Below are positions 24,544 to 33,374 of a stretch of DNA of 64,000 nucleotides, piece after piece (position 1 is the stretch's first letter; every line of letters begins with the position of its first letter). This DNA is from Halomonas cerina. GTDB taxonomy: Bacteria; Pseudomonadota; Gammaproteobacteria; Pseudomonadales; Halomonadaceae. The position numbers were made by a program, and so were the translations under genes. The stretch spans positions 231,267 through 295,266 of the forward strand of contig NZ_JACHXP010000004.1 of the NCBI RefSeq assembly GCF_014192215.1. Direction: 5' to 3'. The notes below the pieces were generated by a model. It was not told the DNA's origin. It worked only from the letters and a program-made list of their open reading frames with translations, and searched no databases.

Positions 24544-26364
24544 TCAGACGTAGTCCTGGTACTTCTCGAGCAGCCGCACGGGCTTTTTCAGGGCATCGCG
24601 ACGGAAGGGGTCGCCCAGCTCGCGGGTGCACATGATCTCGAGGATGCAGGTCTTGCCCTCGTTCATCTGCAGGTCCACCGCCTTCTTCAGCGCCGGGCCC
24701 ACGTCTTCCAGGCGGTCCACGGTGATGCCCTCGGCCCCCATCGCCCGACCGATCTCGGCGAAGCTCTGGTTCTCCAGCTCGCCGGCCACGAAGCGGCGAT
24801 TGTAGAACTCCACCTGGTTCTTCTTCTCCGCGCCCCACTGGCGGTTGTGGAACACCACCGCGGTCACCGGGATCTGGTCACGCACCGCGGTCATGGTCTC
24901 CATCAGGCTCATGCCCCAGGCGCCGTCACCAGCATAGGCGATCGCCGGGCGCTCCGGTGCGGCCACCTTGGCCCCGATGATGGTCGGCAGCGCATAGCCG
25001 CAGTTGCCGAAGCTCATCGGTGCGAAGAAGCTGCGCGGCTTGTCGAAGCGCAGATAGCTGTGGGCCACGGCGTTGATGTTGCCGATGTCGGTGGACACCA
25101 TCACGTCCTCGGGCATGGCCTTCTCGAGTTCGCGCAGCACCTGACGCGGGTGCAGGTACTCGCCGCCGGAGAACGGCGTCTCGCCGGCGGCCTCGTCGAT
25201 GGCATCCAGGCTGAACGGGTCCTTCTCGTGGGTCCATTCGTCCAGCTCACGCTCCCAGGCGGCCTTCTCGCTGGCGATCTGCTCGGCGCGCTTGGCCTTG
25301 GTGGCGTCGCAGGCCAGTTCACGGCTGGCCAGGCGCTCGGTGATCGCCTCGGCCGCTTCCTTGGCGTCGCCGCAGATGCCCACCGCGATCTTCTTCACCA
25401 GGCCCAGCATCTTGTGGTCGGCGTCGATCTGGATGATCTTGGCGTCCTTCGGCCAGTAGTCCAGGCCGTGCTGCGGCAGGGTGCCGAACGGCCCCAACCG
25501 CGTGCCCAGCGCCACCACCACGTCGGCCTGGGCGATCAGCTTCATGCCCGCCTTGGAGCCCTGATAGCCCAGCGGGCCGCACCACAGCGGATGGCTGGCC
25601 GGGAAGGAGTCGTTGTGCTGGTAGCTGTTGACTACCGGCGCGCCCAGCCGCTCGGCCAGCGCCTGGCAGGCGTCCACGCCATCGGCCATCACCACGCCAC
25701 CGCCGGAGACGATCACCGGGAACTCGGCCTTGGCCAGCAGCTCGGCCGCCTCGTTGAGGGTCCGGGTGCCGCCCGGACCACGGTCGAGACGCGCCGGCTC
25801 GGGAATCTCACATTCGATCTCGCCGTAGAAGTAATCCCGCGGGATATTCAGCTGGGTCGGGCCCATCTCCGACATCGCCCGATCGAAGCAGCGAGCGGTG
25901 TACTCGGCCATCCGCGCCGGGTGGGTCACGTGGCCCTGGTACTTGGTGAACTCCTGGAACATCGGCAGCTGATGGCACTCCTGGAAGCCGCCCAGGCCAA
26001 TGCCGGTGGTGCCCGCCTCGGGGGTGACGATGACCACCGGGCTGTGCGCCCAGTAGGCCGCGGCGATGCCGGTCACGCAGTTGGAGATGCCCGGGCCGTT
26101 CTGGCCGATCACCGTGCCGTGGCGCCCCGAGACCCGCGCATAGCCGTCGGCCATGTGCGCTGCGCCCTGCTCGTGGACCACCGGGATCAGGCGGATGCCG
26201 GCCGGAGCGAAGATGTCCATGGCGTCCATGAAGGCCGAGCCCATGATGCCGAACATGTCGGTCACCCCGTTGGCGACCAGGGTCTCCACGAAGGCCTCCG
26301 AGGGCGTCATCGTCTGTTTGCCTTGTACGACCTGGCGGGTATCTGCGGTGTTGTCGGTGCTCAT
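24544..26364 (-). CDS. xsc: Sulfoacetaldehyde acetyltransferase, copy 2
   Basis: The same 606-residue ThDP enzyme as copy 1, with Asp instead of His at about residue 194 (C25785 on the plus strand). It heads an operon with pta and two exporters, so this copy has the classical pathway context. GGAGG lies upstream of the ATG at 26364. It is divergent from the IclR gene, whose promoter region carries the palindrome also found before copy 1. Both copies appear intact, so dosage or differential regulation is more likely than one being a pseudogene. Confidence 0.95.
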   Translation of the reverse strand: MSTDNTADTRQVVQGKQTMTPSEAFVETLVANGVTDMFGIMGSAFMDAMDIFAPAGIRLIPVVHEQGAAHMADGYARVSGRHGTVIGQNGPGISNCVTGIAAAYWAHSPVVIVTPEAGTTGIGLGGFQECHQLPMFQEFTKYQGHVTHPARMAEYTARCFDRAMSEMGPTQLNIPRDYFYGEIECEIPEPARLDRGPGGTRTLNEAAELLAKAEFPVIVSGGGVVMADGVDACQALAERLGAPVVNSYQHNDSFPASHPLWCGPLGYQGSKAGMKLIAQADVVVALGTRLGPFGTLPQHGLDYWPKDAKIIQIDADHKMLGLVKKIAVGICGDAKEAAEAITERLASRELACDATKAKRAEQIASEKAAWERELDEWTHEKDPFSLDAIDEAAGETPFSGGEYLHPRQVLRELEKAMPEDVMVSTDIGNINAVAHSYLRFDKPRSFFAPMSFGNCGYALPTIIGAKVAAPERPAIAYAGDGAWGMSLMETMTAVRDQIPVTAVVFHNRQWGAEKKNQVEFYNRRFVAGELENQSFAEIGRAMGAEGITVDRLEDVGPALKKAVDLQMNEGKTCILEIMCTRELGDPFRRDALKKPVRLLEKYQDYV

Positions 26365-26366
26365 GG
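24546..26366. repeat. 1,821-bp near-perfect direct repeat, copy 2 (xsc)
   Basis: Partner of 15005-16825, same orientation, offset 9,541 bp. Sequence on both sides of the repeat is unrelated apart from the diverged promoter elements. Recombination between the copies would delete or invert nothing essential to xsc but would excise the 9.5 kb between them. Confidence 0.95.
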
Positions 26367-26430
26367 GAAACCTCCACGGGAGCGCTGAGATTGGTGTTGT
26401 GCTCGCGAGCTCTTTTTTATGGTACTAAAC

Positions 26431-26447
26431 GTTCCGATATCTGGAAC
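26431..26447. promoter_or_regulatory. 17-bp palindrome upstream of xsc copy 2
   Basis: GTTCC-GATATCT-GGAAC lies 67 bp upstream of xsc copy 2 and matches the element before copy 1 at the same relative place. On the minus strand TTCCAG and, after 16 bp, TACCAT could be -35 and -10 boxes, so a bound regulator would touch the -35 region. Confidence 0.6.
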
Positions 26448-26488
26448 ACGAACAAAAAGTAGCGCTCGACATGAGCCACGTCAACACA

Positions 26489-26528
26489 AATTCCATAAAA
26501 TGGTACAAATTGATTTCTTTTCAGGAAT
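26489..26528 (+). promoter_or_regulatory. iclR promoter element shared with the AAA-VWA cassette promoter
   Basis: Thirty of 40 positions agree with 16929-16968. TTGATT at 26510-26515 is a possible -35 box for the IclR gene. TTCC and GGAA flank the element, echoing the arms of the 17-bp palindrome, which would suit autoregulation. Confidence 0.5.
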
Positions 26529-26560
26529 AAATTACCTTGTCGGCAAAGGGAGAGCTGACC

Positions 26561-27382
26561 ATGACCACCCATCGAACCGATATGAGCCGCCTCGAGGGCG
26601 ATACACCGGCCCAGCGCCTGCTGGCCCTCTTGGAGGTCATCGCGGGGAAGGACCAATTCTTCACGCTGCAGAGCATGGTCGACGAGACCGGCCTGCCCAA
26701 GCCCACTCTGCATCGCATGCTCCAGCAACTCGAGTCATCGGGCATGCTGCAACGTGAGGCCGATGGTCGGCACTACAGCAAGGGCAGCCGCTTGCGGCGG
26801 CTGGCCGAAACCCTGCTGCTCAATGACACGGTCCAGGGTGCCCGGCATGCCGTGCTGACCGAACTGGTCGATGAGGTCGGAGAGAGCTGCAATATCACGG
26901 CGCTCTCCGGTGGCGAGGTGCTGTATCTCGACCGGGTGGAGACCTCGGCTCCCCTGCGCTTCTATCTGCACCCCGGCTCGCGGGTCCCGATGCATTGCTC
27001 GGCCAGCGGCAAGCTGTTCCTCGCTCAGATGGCGCCCGCTCAACGCCGGCGCCTGCTGGACCAGATGCCGCTGCAGGGCTTCACCCACAATACCCTCACC
27101 GACCCGGAGGCCCTCGAGGCCGAGATCGAGACCGTGCGTCGTCAAGGATATGCCTTCGATGACGAGGAATTCCTGCCGGGGCTGCTGTGCATCGCGGTGC
27201 TGGCGCCCAATCCGGAGGGTCCGTCGAACACCGGCCTGGCCATTCAAGCCCCCGTGATGCGCATGACCCGCGACAAGGCACTGGCCTGCCTGCCGGCGTT
27301 GCAACGGGCCGCCGAGGCCATCGCCACCATCAACCGAGAAGCCCTGCCGGACACCGCGGATCTCGCCTCGGCGAATCGCTAG
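26561..27382 (+). CDS. IclR-family transcriptional regulator beside xsc copy 2
   Basis: A 273-residue regulator: winged helix near residues 15-75 (LQSMVDETGLPKPTLHRML), then the effector domain with LYLDRVETSAP, MHCSASGKLFLA and DDEEFLPGLLCIAV. The ATG at 26561 is preferred over an upstream TTG because AAGGGAGAG precedes it. The gene is divergent from xsc copy 2 and upstream of a class V aminotransferase. Because related palindromes precede both xsc copies, this protein is the best candidate for the regulator of the whole desulfonation regulon. Confidence 0.9.
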   Translation: MTTHRTDMSRLEGDTPAQRLLALLEVIAGKDQFFTLQSMVDETGLPKPTLHRMLQQLESSGMLQREADGRHYSKGSRLRRLAETLLLNDTVQGARHAVLTELVDEVGESCNITALSGGEVLYLDRVETSAPLRFYLHPGSRVPMHCSASGKLFLAQMAPAQRRRLLDQMPLQGFTHNTLTDPEALEAEIETVRRQGYAFDDEEFLPGLLCIAVLAPNPEGPSNTGLAIQAPVMRMTRDKALACLPALQRAAEAIATINREALPDTADLASANR

Positions 27383-27524
27383 GACGCTATTGCGGTGAGG
27401 AGGACGGGTGGCGATCGTGCGCCGTGGCGGCTAGGGCGGGTGCCGCTCCCCCTGGCTTGGGGGTCGGATTCCGCATATCCTCTGAGCCATACGTGATGGC
27501 CTGCACCATAACAGGGAGACCCCA

Positions 27525-28658
27525 ATGGCCGGACTGCTACCCGATGTCGACCCCGATGGACTGCTCGAGTACTCGGTGGTCTATACCGACCGCGCGTTGA
27601 ATCACATGTCGAAGAGCTTTCAGGGCGTGATGCGCGACATCTCGGCCACGCTCAAGCGGGTCTATCGAGCTCACTCGACGGTGATCCTGCCCGGTAGCGG
27701 GACCTTCGGCATGGAGGCGGTGGCCCGCCAGTTCGCCACCGACCGTCGCTGCCTGGTGATCCGCAACGGCTGGTTCAGCTATCGCTGGAGCCAGATCCTC
27801 GAGATGGGCAAGATTCCTGCCGAACTCAACGTACTCAAGGCGCGCCGGCTGGATGACGACGACCCCACCTCCCCCTTCTCCCCGCCCCCCCTGGACGACG
27901 TGCTCGATGCGATCCGCGACCAGAAGCCCGACATCGTCTTCGCGCCCCACGTAGAGACCGCCTCGGGCATACTGCTGCCCGATGACTACCTGCGCCGCAT
28001 CGCCGATGCCATCCACCAGGAAGGCGGGCTCCTCGTGCTGGACGGTATCGCCTCCGGGACCCTGTGGGTCGATATGCAAGACCTAGGGATCGATGTGCTC
28101 GTCAGCGCACCCCAGAAGGGCTGGAGCAGTTCCCCCTGCTGCGGCCTGGTGATGCTCTCGCGCCTGGCCCGGGAAATCATCGACGAGACCACCAGTACCA
28201 GCTTCGCCTGTGACCTGAAGAAGTGGCTGTCGATCATGGAGACCTACGAGGGCGGCGGCCATGCCTACCACGCCACCCTGCCTACCGACGGCCTGCGTCG
28301 GCTGCGCGACATCATGACCGAGACCGAGGCCTACGGCATCGACAAGGTCCGTGACGAGCAGCTGGCCTTGGGCCGACGCATCCGCGAGATGCTCGCCGAG
28401 CACGGCTTTAAAAGCGTGGCGGCACCGGGCTTTGAAGCCCCGGGGGTGGTGGTCTGCTACACCGACGATCACAACATCGTCGCCAAGTTCGCCAAGGCCG
28501 GCGTCCAGATTGCCGCGGGCGTGCCACTGAGGTGCGACGAGGGGGATCACTACCAGGCCTTCCGCGTCGGCCTGTTCGGCCTGGACAAGCTGCACCACCT
28601 CGAGCGCAGCCTGGCCAACCTGGAGGGCGCTCTCAAGCAGGTGGAGACGGCCCGGTAG
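27525..28658 (+). CDS. Class V PLP-dependent aminotransferase, substrate unknown
   Basis: A 377-residue fold-type I enzyme of the serine-pyruvate/alanine-glyoxylate aminotransferase class. The likely Schiff-base lysine is K198 in SAPQKGWSSSP; the cofactor aspartate is in LLVLDGIASG, and PGSGTFGMEAVARQF is the N-terminal phosphate-binding region. GGGAG precedes the start. It is co-directional with the IclR gene (142-bp gap) and ends at a strong terminator. Its place in a sulfonate island suggests an amino-sulfonate or a transamination partner. Classical taurine:pyruvate aminotransferase (Tpa) is class III, so this is not Tpa. Confidence 0.8.
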   Translation: MAGLLPDVDPDGLLEYSVVYTDRALNHMSKSFQGVMRDISATLKRVYRAHSTVILPGSGTFGMEAVARQFATDRRCLVIRNGWFSYRWSQILEMGKIPAELNVLKARRLDDDDPTSPFSPPPLDDVLDAIRDQKPDIVFAPHVETASGILLPDDYLRRIADAIHQEGGLLVLDGIASGTLWVDMQDLGIDVLVSAPQKGWSSSPCCGLVMLSRLAREIIDETTSTSFACDLKKWLSIMETYEGGGHAYHATLPTDGLRRLRDIMTETEAYGIDKVRDEQLALGRRIREMLAEHGFKSVAAPGFEAPGVVVCYTDDHNIVAKFAKAGVQIAAGVPLRCDEGDHYQAFRVGLFGLDKLHHLERSLANLEGALKQVETAR

Positions 28659-28674
28659 CTCCCCGCCTTCCTCG

Positions 28675-28713
28675 AACGCCAGCGGGACGGTCCATGACCG
28701 TCCCGCTGGCGTT
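28675..28713. terminator. Strong hairpin between convergent aminotransferase and CBS-BON genes
   Basis: AACGCCAGCGGGACGGT pairs perfectly with its inverse over 17 bp around a 5-nt loop (CCATG), followed by TTTCG on the plus strand. It lies 16 bp after the aminotransferase stop and 38 bp before the end of the opposing gene, so it may serve both. Confidence 0.8.
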
Positions 28714-28751
28714 TCGTAGGCGCCAAGCGGCAAGGAGACGCGTCGCGTCGG

Positions 28752-29435
28752 TCACACCCCGCCCATGCCGCGTGGCAAGAAGCCCAGGTTGTTCTCCACT
28801 GACGTCACGCCGGGTGTGTTCTCGGCGGCGACCTGCACGGCCAGGCGCTGCTCCTTGCTGTCCACCAGGCCCCACAGCTGCACCTGGCCATCGGCGACGA
28901 TGATATTGAGGCGGTCGATCATCACGTCGGTGTTGTCATCGACCTCCTTGAGGATGGCATCGCGGATTTCGCGATCATCCCGCGTGGCGGCCGGCGCCGA
29001 GTCGGCAACCGAGAAGCCGCGCAGCAGGTTGGAACGGCTGACGATACCCACCAGGCGCCCGTCGCGGACCACGGGTACCCGCTTGATGCGACGTTTCTCG
29101 AGCTGGGAGGCGATCTGGTGCAAAGGCTCGTCCTCGCTCACGGTAAGCGGATCCGGGGTCATGATCTCGCGGGCCTTGCGGCCATGGCTCTTGACATAGT
29201 CGACGGCGCTATGGCCGGAGAAAAGCCTCAGCCACCAGGAGCGAGGCTCGCCGTTATCACTCTCGACGCGGCGCATCAGGTCGCCCTCGCTGACGATGCC
29301 CAGCACTCGGTTATCGGCATCGACGACCGGCACCGCACTGATGCCATGCTCGACCAGTAGGCTGGCTATCTCACGCACCTCGCTATCGGGCGTGACGGTG
29401 ATCACATTGGGGGTCATGACGTCGGCGGCACGCAT
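28752..29435 (-). CDS. CBS-pair protein with C-terminal BON domain
   Basis: A 227-residue protein. Two CBS domains (about residues 7-60 and 92-145; ADVMTPNVITVTPDSEV and AREIMTPDPLTVSEDEP begin each) typically bind adenine nucleotides. A BON domain follows (about 155-222, REIRDAILKEVDDNTDV and LWGLVDSKEQRLAV), usually tied to membrane or phospholipid interaction. There is no signal peptide. GAGGAG precedes the start. It probably senses energy or redox state in a stress context; the partner is unknown. Confidence 0.88.
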   Translation of the reverse strand: MRAADVMTPNVITVTPDSEVREIASLLVEHGISAVPVVDADNRVLGIVSEGDLMRRVESDNGEPRSWWLRLFSGHSAVDYVKSHGRKAREIMTPDPLTVSEDEPLHQIASQLEKRRIKRVPVVRDGRLVGIVSRSNLLRGFSVADSAPAATRDDREIRDAILKEVDDNTDVMIDRLNIIVADGQVQLWGLVDSKEQRLAVQVAAENTPGVTSVENNLGFLPRGMGGV

Positions 29436-29567
29436 GGCAGGGTCTCCTCGGCTTTGGCGGGATCGGGCAGTCGCTGGACCGCCTTGTCGCGAACGCGTTT
29501 ATTGACAGGATAGCAAGGCTGGCCGGCGTCGGCCTTGATCCGGGACAGCTTCTTTCCCTGGAATGCC

Positions 29568-29650
29568 TCACGGCTGCGCCAGATGCCCGTCGGTGATTAG
29601 CTCGTCGATCTCTTCCAAGGCGGCAAAGCGGGCTGGGCGGATGACAAAAA
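29568..29650 (-). pseudogene. Possible relic of a DeoR-family regulator C-terminus
   Basis: On the minus strand one frame ends RPARFAALEEIDELITDGHL-AQP-stop, which resembles the final residues of DeoR/GlpR-type regulators (the ...LITD tail). No start or DNA-binding domain remains. It is adjacent to the nucleoside operon that DeoR proteins commonly control. The stretch is short, so this is a moderate-confidence call. Confidence 0.4.
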
Positions 29651-29714
29651 GGAAGGAGGCCCCTGCCGGCCTCGACACGCATGGCCTACCCTGTGAAACT
29701 CAGCCCGCCGTAGC

Positions 29715-29752
29715 GTTATTAACCCGACACGCATGTTTGCCAGGTTAATAAT
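29715..29752. promoter_or_regulatory. Inverted repeat upstream of the nucleoside operon
   Basis: GTTATTAAC (29715-29723) and GTTAATAAT (29744-29752) are inverted copies with 8 of 9 positions paired and a 20-bp spacer, standing out in AT content. They lie about 150 bp before the transporter gene. The 11-mer CGACACGCATG also occurs twice, at 29673 and 29725. The 464-bp gap otherwise holds no intact gene. Confidence 0.35.
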
Positions 29753-29899
29753 GGCACCGGTAAGTGCCGTCGCGGTTCGACAGAGCGGCGCGAGTCCGTG
29801 TAACACTCGCAAATTCTCGCCGCTACGCTAGGGGTGCGCGGGCGATAGGCACATAGGGCAGGACGATCTACTTGAATGTCGATTTAATTAGGAGTTCCC

Positions 29900-31174
29900 A
29901 TGACGCTCATCATGAGCCTGGTCGGGATGATGACCCTGTTCGCCATCGCCCTGCTCTTCTCGACCGACCGTCGTGCGATCCGCCTGCGTACCGTGGGCGG
30001 CGCCTTCGCCATCCAGGCCGGTCTCGGGGCCTTCGTCCTCTATGTGCCCGCCGGCCAGGCGGTGCTCAAGACCGTCTCCGACGCCGTCAGCCAGGTGGTG
30101 CTCTATGCCAACGACGGCATCGATTTCCTGTTCGGCGGCCTGGCCAACGTCGAGTCCGTGGGCTTCGTGTTCGCCATCAAGGTGCTGCCGGTGATCATCT
30201 TCTTCTCGTCTCTGACCGCCGTGCTCTACTACCTCGGCATCATGCAATGGGTGATCCGGCTGCTCGGCGGTGCCCTGCAGAAGGCGCTGGGCACCTCACG
30301 CACCGAGTCGCTCTCGGCCACCGCCAACATCTTCGTCGGCCAGACCGAGGCCCCGCTGGTGGTGCGCCCCTTCATCGCCCGCATGACACCCTCGCAGCTG
30401 TTCGCGGTGATGTGCGGCGGCCTGGCCTCGGTAGCCGGCTCGGTGCTGGCTGGCTATGCGGCCCTGGGCATCCCCATGGAGTACCTGGTGGCGGCCTCCT
30501 TCATGGCCGCCCCGGGCGGACTGCTGTTCGCCAAGCTGCTGATGCCGGAGACCGCAACGCCGAACGACGATATGGACGAGGCCGAGGAGCGCCTCGACGC
30601 CGAGGAGCACCATCCCAGCAATGTGCTGGACGCCGCCGCTGCCGGGGCCTCCTCTGGCCTGCAGCTGGCCGCCAACGTCGGCGCCATGCTGCTGGCCTTC
30701 ATCGGCCTAATCGCCCTGCTCAACGGCATCCTCGGGGGCCTCGGCGGCTGGGTCGGCCTGGAGTCGCTGAGCCTGGAGCTGATCCTGGGCTGGCTGTTCT
30801 CGCCGCTGGCCTTCCTGCTCGGCGTGCCCTGGGATGAAGCGACGCTCGCCGGCTCGTTCATCGGCCAGAAGCTGGTGGTCAACGAGTTCGTCGCCTACAT
30901 CAACCTGTCCCCCTACCTCGACGGAGAGCAGATGGTCGCCGCCACCGGCGAGCCGATGTCGGCCCACACCGCGGCGGTCCTCTCGTTTGCCCTGTGCGGC
31001 TTCGCCAACCTGTCGTCCATCGCCATCCTGCTCGGCGGCCTCGGGAGCATCGCCCCCAGCCGGCGCCACGAGATCGCGCGGTTTGGCCTCAAGGCGGTGC
31101 TGGCCGGCACCCTCTCCAATCTGATGTCGGCCACCCTCGCCGGCTTCTTCCTGGCCCTCGCCGCCCTGGGCTGA
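29900..31174 (+). CDS. Concentrative nucleoside transporter, NupC/CNT family
   Basis: A 424-residue inner-membrane symporter for nucleosides. Characteristic blocks are [58 protein letters not shown] and the C-terminal [21 protein letters not shown] hydrophilic acidic loop (about residues 215-235) is where the family varies. GGAGTTCCC lies before the ATG. It is the first gene of a six-gene salvage operon, so imported nucleosides are passed directly to the catabolic enzymes. Confidence 0.93.
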   Translation: MTLIMSLVGMMTLFAIALLFSTDRRAIRLRTVGGAFAIQAGLGAFVLYVPAGQAVLKTVSDAVSQVVLYANDGIDFLFGGLANVESVGFVFAIKVLPVIIFFSSLTAVLYYLGIMQWVIRLLGGALQKALGTSRTESLSATANIFVGQTEAPLVVRPFIARMTPSQLFAVMCGGLASVAGSVLAGYAALGIPMEYLVAASFMAAPGGLLFAKLLMPETATPNDDMDEAEERLDAEEHHPSNVLDAAAAGASSGLQLAANVGAMLLAFIGLIALLNGILGGLGGWVGLESLSLELILGWLFSPLAFLLGVPWDEATLAGSFIGQKLVVNEFVAYINLSPYLDGEQMVAATGEPMSAHTAAVLSFALCGFANLSSIAILLGGLGSIAPSRRHEIARFGLKAVLAGTLSNLMSATLAGFFLALAALG

Positions 31175-31242
31175 ATCCTATCCGTGTGCGGCCGTCATGC
31201 CCTGCCGCGCCCACCCTTCTCACCGACCCGATGGAACATGCC

Positions 31243-32034
31243 ATGACCGCTTCCCCTTTCGACGACCTTCAGCATGCGGCCCATGAGGCCCTGACCCTGA
31301 TGGACCTGACCAGTCTCAACGACGACGACACCGATGCCACCATCGAGGCGCTCTGCCAGCGAGCGAAGACGCCGGCCGGCACTCCGGCGGCACTCTGCGT
31401 CTACCCACGCTTCATCGTCACGGCCCGCCGTGCCCTGACCGCCCATCGCCTCAACGACAGCATAAAGATCGCCACGGTCACCAATTTTCCCCGCGGCAAC
31501 GCCGATGTCATGGCCGCTGCCCGGGAGACCCGCGAGGCTGTGGCCTCCGGCGCCGACGAGGTCGACGTGGTCTTTCCCTGGCGCGCCCTGCGGGACGGCG
31601 ACGAGGTCCTCGGCCGGGAACTGGTCGAGATGTGCAAGGCCGCCTGCGGCACCAAGACCCTCAAGGTGATCCTCGAGACCGGCGAGCTCAAGGACGCCAC
31701 CCTGATTCGCCGCGCCAGCGAGCTGGCTATCGAGGGCGGCGCCGACTTCCTCAAGACCTCCACCGGCAAGGTCACCATCAACGCCACCCTGGAGGCGGCC
31801 GAGATCCTGATATCGGTGATCCGCGAGAGCGGTCGCGACGTGGGTTTCAAGGCCGCCGGTGGGGTGCGCAGTGCCGAGGACGCTCAAGCTTACCTGCAAC
31901 TCGCCGAGCGACTCATGGGCCGCGACTGGATCACTCCGGCCCACTTCCGCTTCGGCGCCTCGGGACTACTCGACGACCTGCTGGTGACGTTGGAGATGGC
32001 GTCGGCACCGGACGGGGTCCCAAGAGACTACTGA
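31243..32034 (+). CDS. deoC: Deoxyribose-phosphate aldolase
   Basis: A 263-residue class I aldolase splitting 2-deoxyribose 5-phosphate to acetaldehyde and glyceraldehyde 3-phosphate. K171 in DFLKTSTGK is the Schiff-base lysine; [15 protein letters not shown] and [14 protein letters not shown] are family blocks, and [13 protein letters not shown] closes the active site. The ATG at 31243 aligns best with known N-termini; an in-frame ATG at 31231 is possible. The stop overlaps the deoA start by one base (TGATG). Confidence 0.94.
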   Translation: MTASPFDDLQHAAHEALTLMDLTSLNDDDTDATIEALCQRAKTPAGTPAALCVYPRFIVTARRALTAHRLNDSIKIATVTNFPRGNADVMAAARETREAVASGADEVDVVFPWRALRDGDEVLGRELVEMCKAACGTKTLKVILETGELKDATLIRRASELAIEGGADFLKTSTGKVTINATLEAAEILISVIRESGRDVGFKAAGGVRSAEDAQAYLQLAERLMGRDWITPAHFRFGASGLLDDLLVTLEMASAPDGVPRDY

Positions 32035-33374
32035 TGGCCGCCCAAGGCCTCCCCCAAGAGCTGATCCGCACCAAGCGCGACGGCCAGCGGCTGTCCCGCG
32101 AGGCGATCCGTGAGCTGGTGGCCGGCCTCACCGATGGCCGCCTCTCCGATGCCCAGGTCGGCGCCCTGGCCATGGCCATCTTCATCCGCGGCATGGACGC
32201 CGCCGAGACGGTAGTCCTGACCGAGGCCATACGCGACTCCGGCCAGGTGCTCGCCTGGGACGACCTCGACCTGCCCGGCCCGGTGCTCGACAAGCACTCC
32301 ACCGGCGGTGTTGGCGACCTGGTCTCGCTGGTGCTAGGCCCCTGGGTCGCCGCCTGCGGCGGCCATGTCCCGATGATCTCCGGTCGCGGGCTGGGCCACA
32401 CCGGCGGCACCCTGGACAAGCTGGAGGCGATCCCCGGCTACACGGTCACCCCCGATACGGTCATCTTCCGCCGCCTGGTCAAGGATGTCGGCGTGGCGAT
32501 CATCGGCCAGACCGGCGCGCTGGCCCCGGCGGACAAGCGCCTCTACGCGGTACGCGACGTCACCGCCACCGTGGAGTCGCTGCCGCTGATCGTCGCCTCG
32601 ATCCTTGGCAAGAAGCTCGCCTGCGGCCTCGACGCCCTGATCATGGACGTCAAGGTCGGCAGCGGCGCCTTGATGCCCACCCCCGAGGCATCCCAGGAAC
32701 TGGCGGAAACGGTTGTCGAGGTGGCCAGTCGTGCGGGTACGCCAACTACGGCATTGCTCACCGACATGAGCCAGCCGCTGGCGCCCTGCGCCGGCAATGC
32801 CCTCGAGGTACGCGAGGCGCTGGCCGTGCTGACCGGCGAGAAGCGAGACGGCCGCCTGCTGGAAGTGACCCGCACCTTGGCGGCGGAGATGCTGCTGGCC
32901 GGCGGGCTGGCCCAAGACCGCGAGGCGGCCCTGGCGCGCCTCGATGCGCGCCTGGCCTCCGGCGAGGCCGCCGAGCGCTTCGCGCGCATGGTCGCCGGCC
33001 TCGGTGGCCCCGGTGACCTGCTGGAGCGAGACGACCGCCACCTACCTGCCGCCCCGGTGGTGCGCGAGGTTCGCGCCGAGCACGCCGGCTACCTGCGGGC
33101 CCTCGACACCCGGGCGCTGGGCCTGGCGGTGGTGGAACTCGGCGGCGGGCGCCGCGCCCCGGAAGACACCATCGACCCGGCGGTGGGCTTGACCGGCATC
33201 GCCGCGCTGGGCGAAGCGGTCCCGGCCGGCCAGCCGTTGGCCACCGTCCACGCCCGTAGCGAGGACGACGCCGAGCGAGCCGCACGCCGGGTGCGCGAGG
33301 CCGTCACCTTCAGCGAGGCCCCGGCCACGCCGCCTACACTAATACACGACGTCATTCGTGGGGAGGCTCCATGA
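32034..33374 (+). CDS. deoA: Thymidine phosphorylase
   Basis: A 446-residue enzyme that phosphorolyses thymidine and deoxyuridine. [19 protein letters not shown] and the signature [20 protein letters not shown] bind phosphate and nucleoside. [22 protein letters not shown] and the C-terminal [15 protein letters not shown] [17 protein letters not shown] complete the family pattern. The start overlaps the deoC stop and its own stop overlaps the deoB start by 4 bp. Confidence 0.95.
   Translation: MAAQGLPQELIRTKRDGQRLSREAIRELVAGLTDGRLSDAQVGALAMAIFIRGMDAAETVVLTEAIRDSGQVLAWDDLDLPGPVLDKHSTGGVGDLVSLVLGPWVAACGGHVPMISGRGLGHTGGTLDKLEAIPGYTVTPDTVIFRRLVKDVGVAIIGQTGALAPADKRLYAVRDVTATVESLPLIVASILGKKLACGLDALIMDVKVGSGALMPTPEASQELAETVVEVASRAGTPTTALLTDMSQPLAPCAGNALEVREALAVLTGEKRDGRLLEVTRTLAAEMLLAGGLAQDREAALARLDARLASGEAAERFARMVAGLGGPGDLLERDDRHLPAAPVVREVRAEHAGYLRALDTRALGLAVVELGGGRRAPEDTIDPAVGLTGIAALGEAVPAGQPLATVHARSEDDAERAARRVREAVTFSEAPATPPTLIHDVIRGEAP

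Noticed and set aside
24458..24838. Open frame extending pta by 127 codons upstream
   Set aside because: It crosses the terminator and runs antisense-phase through xsc copy 2; Pta proteins start at 24457, where the family N-terminus begins.
27525..28658. Taurine:pyruvate aminotransferase (tpa)
   Set aside because: Tpa is a class III aminotransferase; this protein has class V features.
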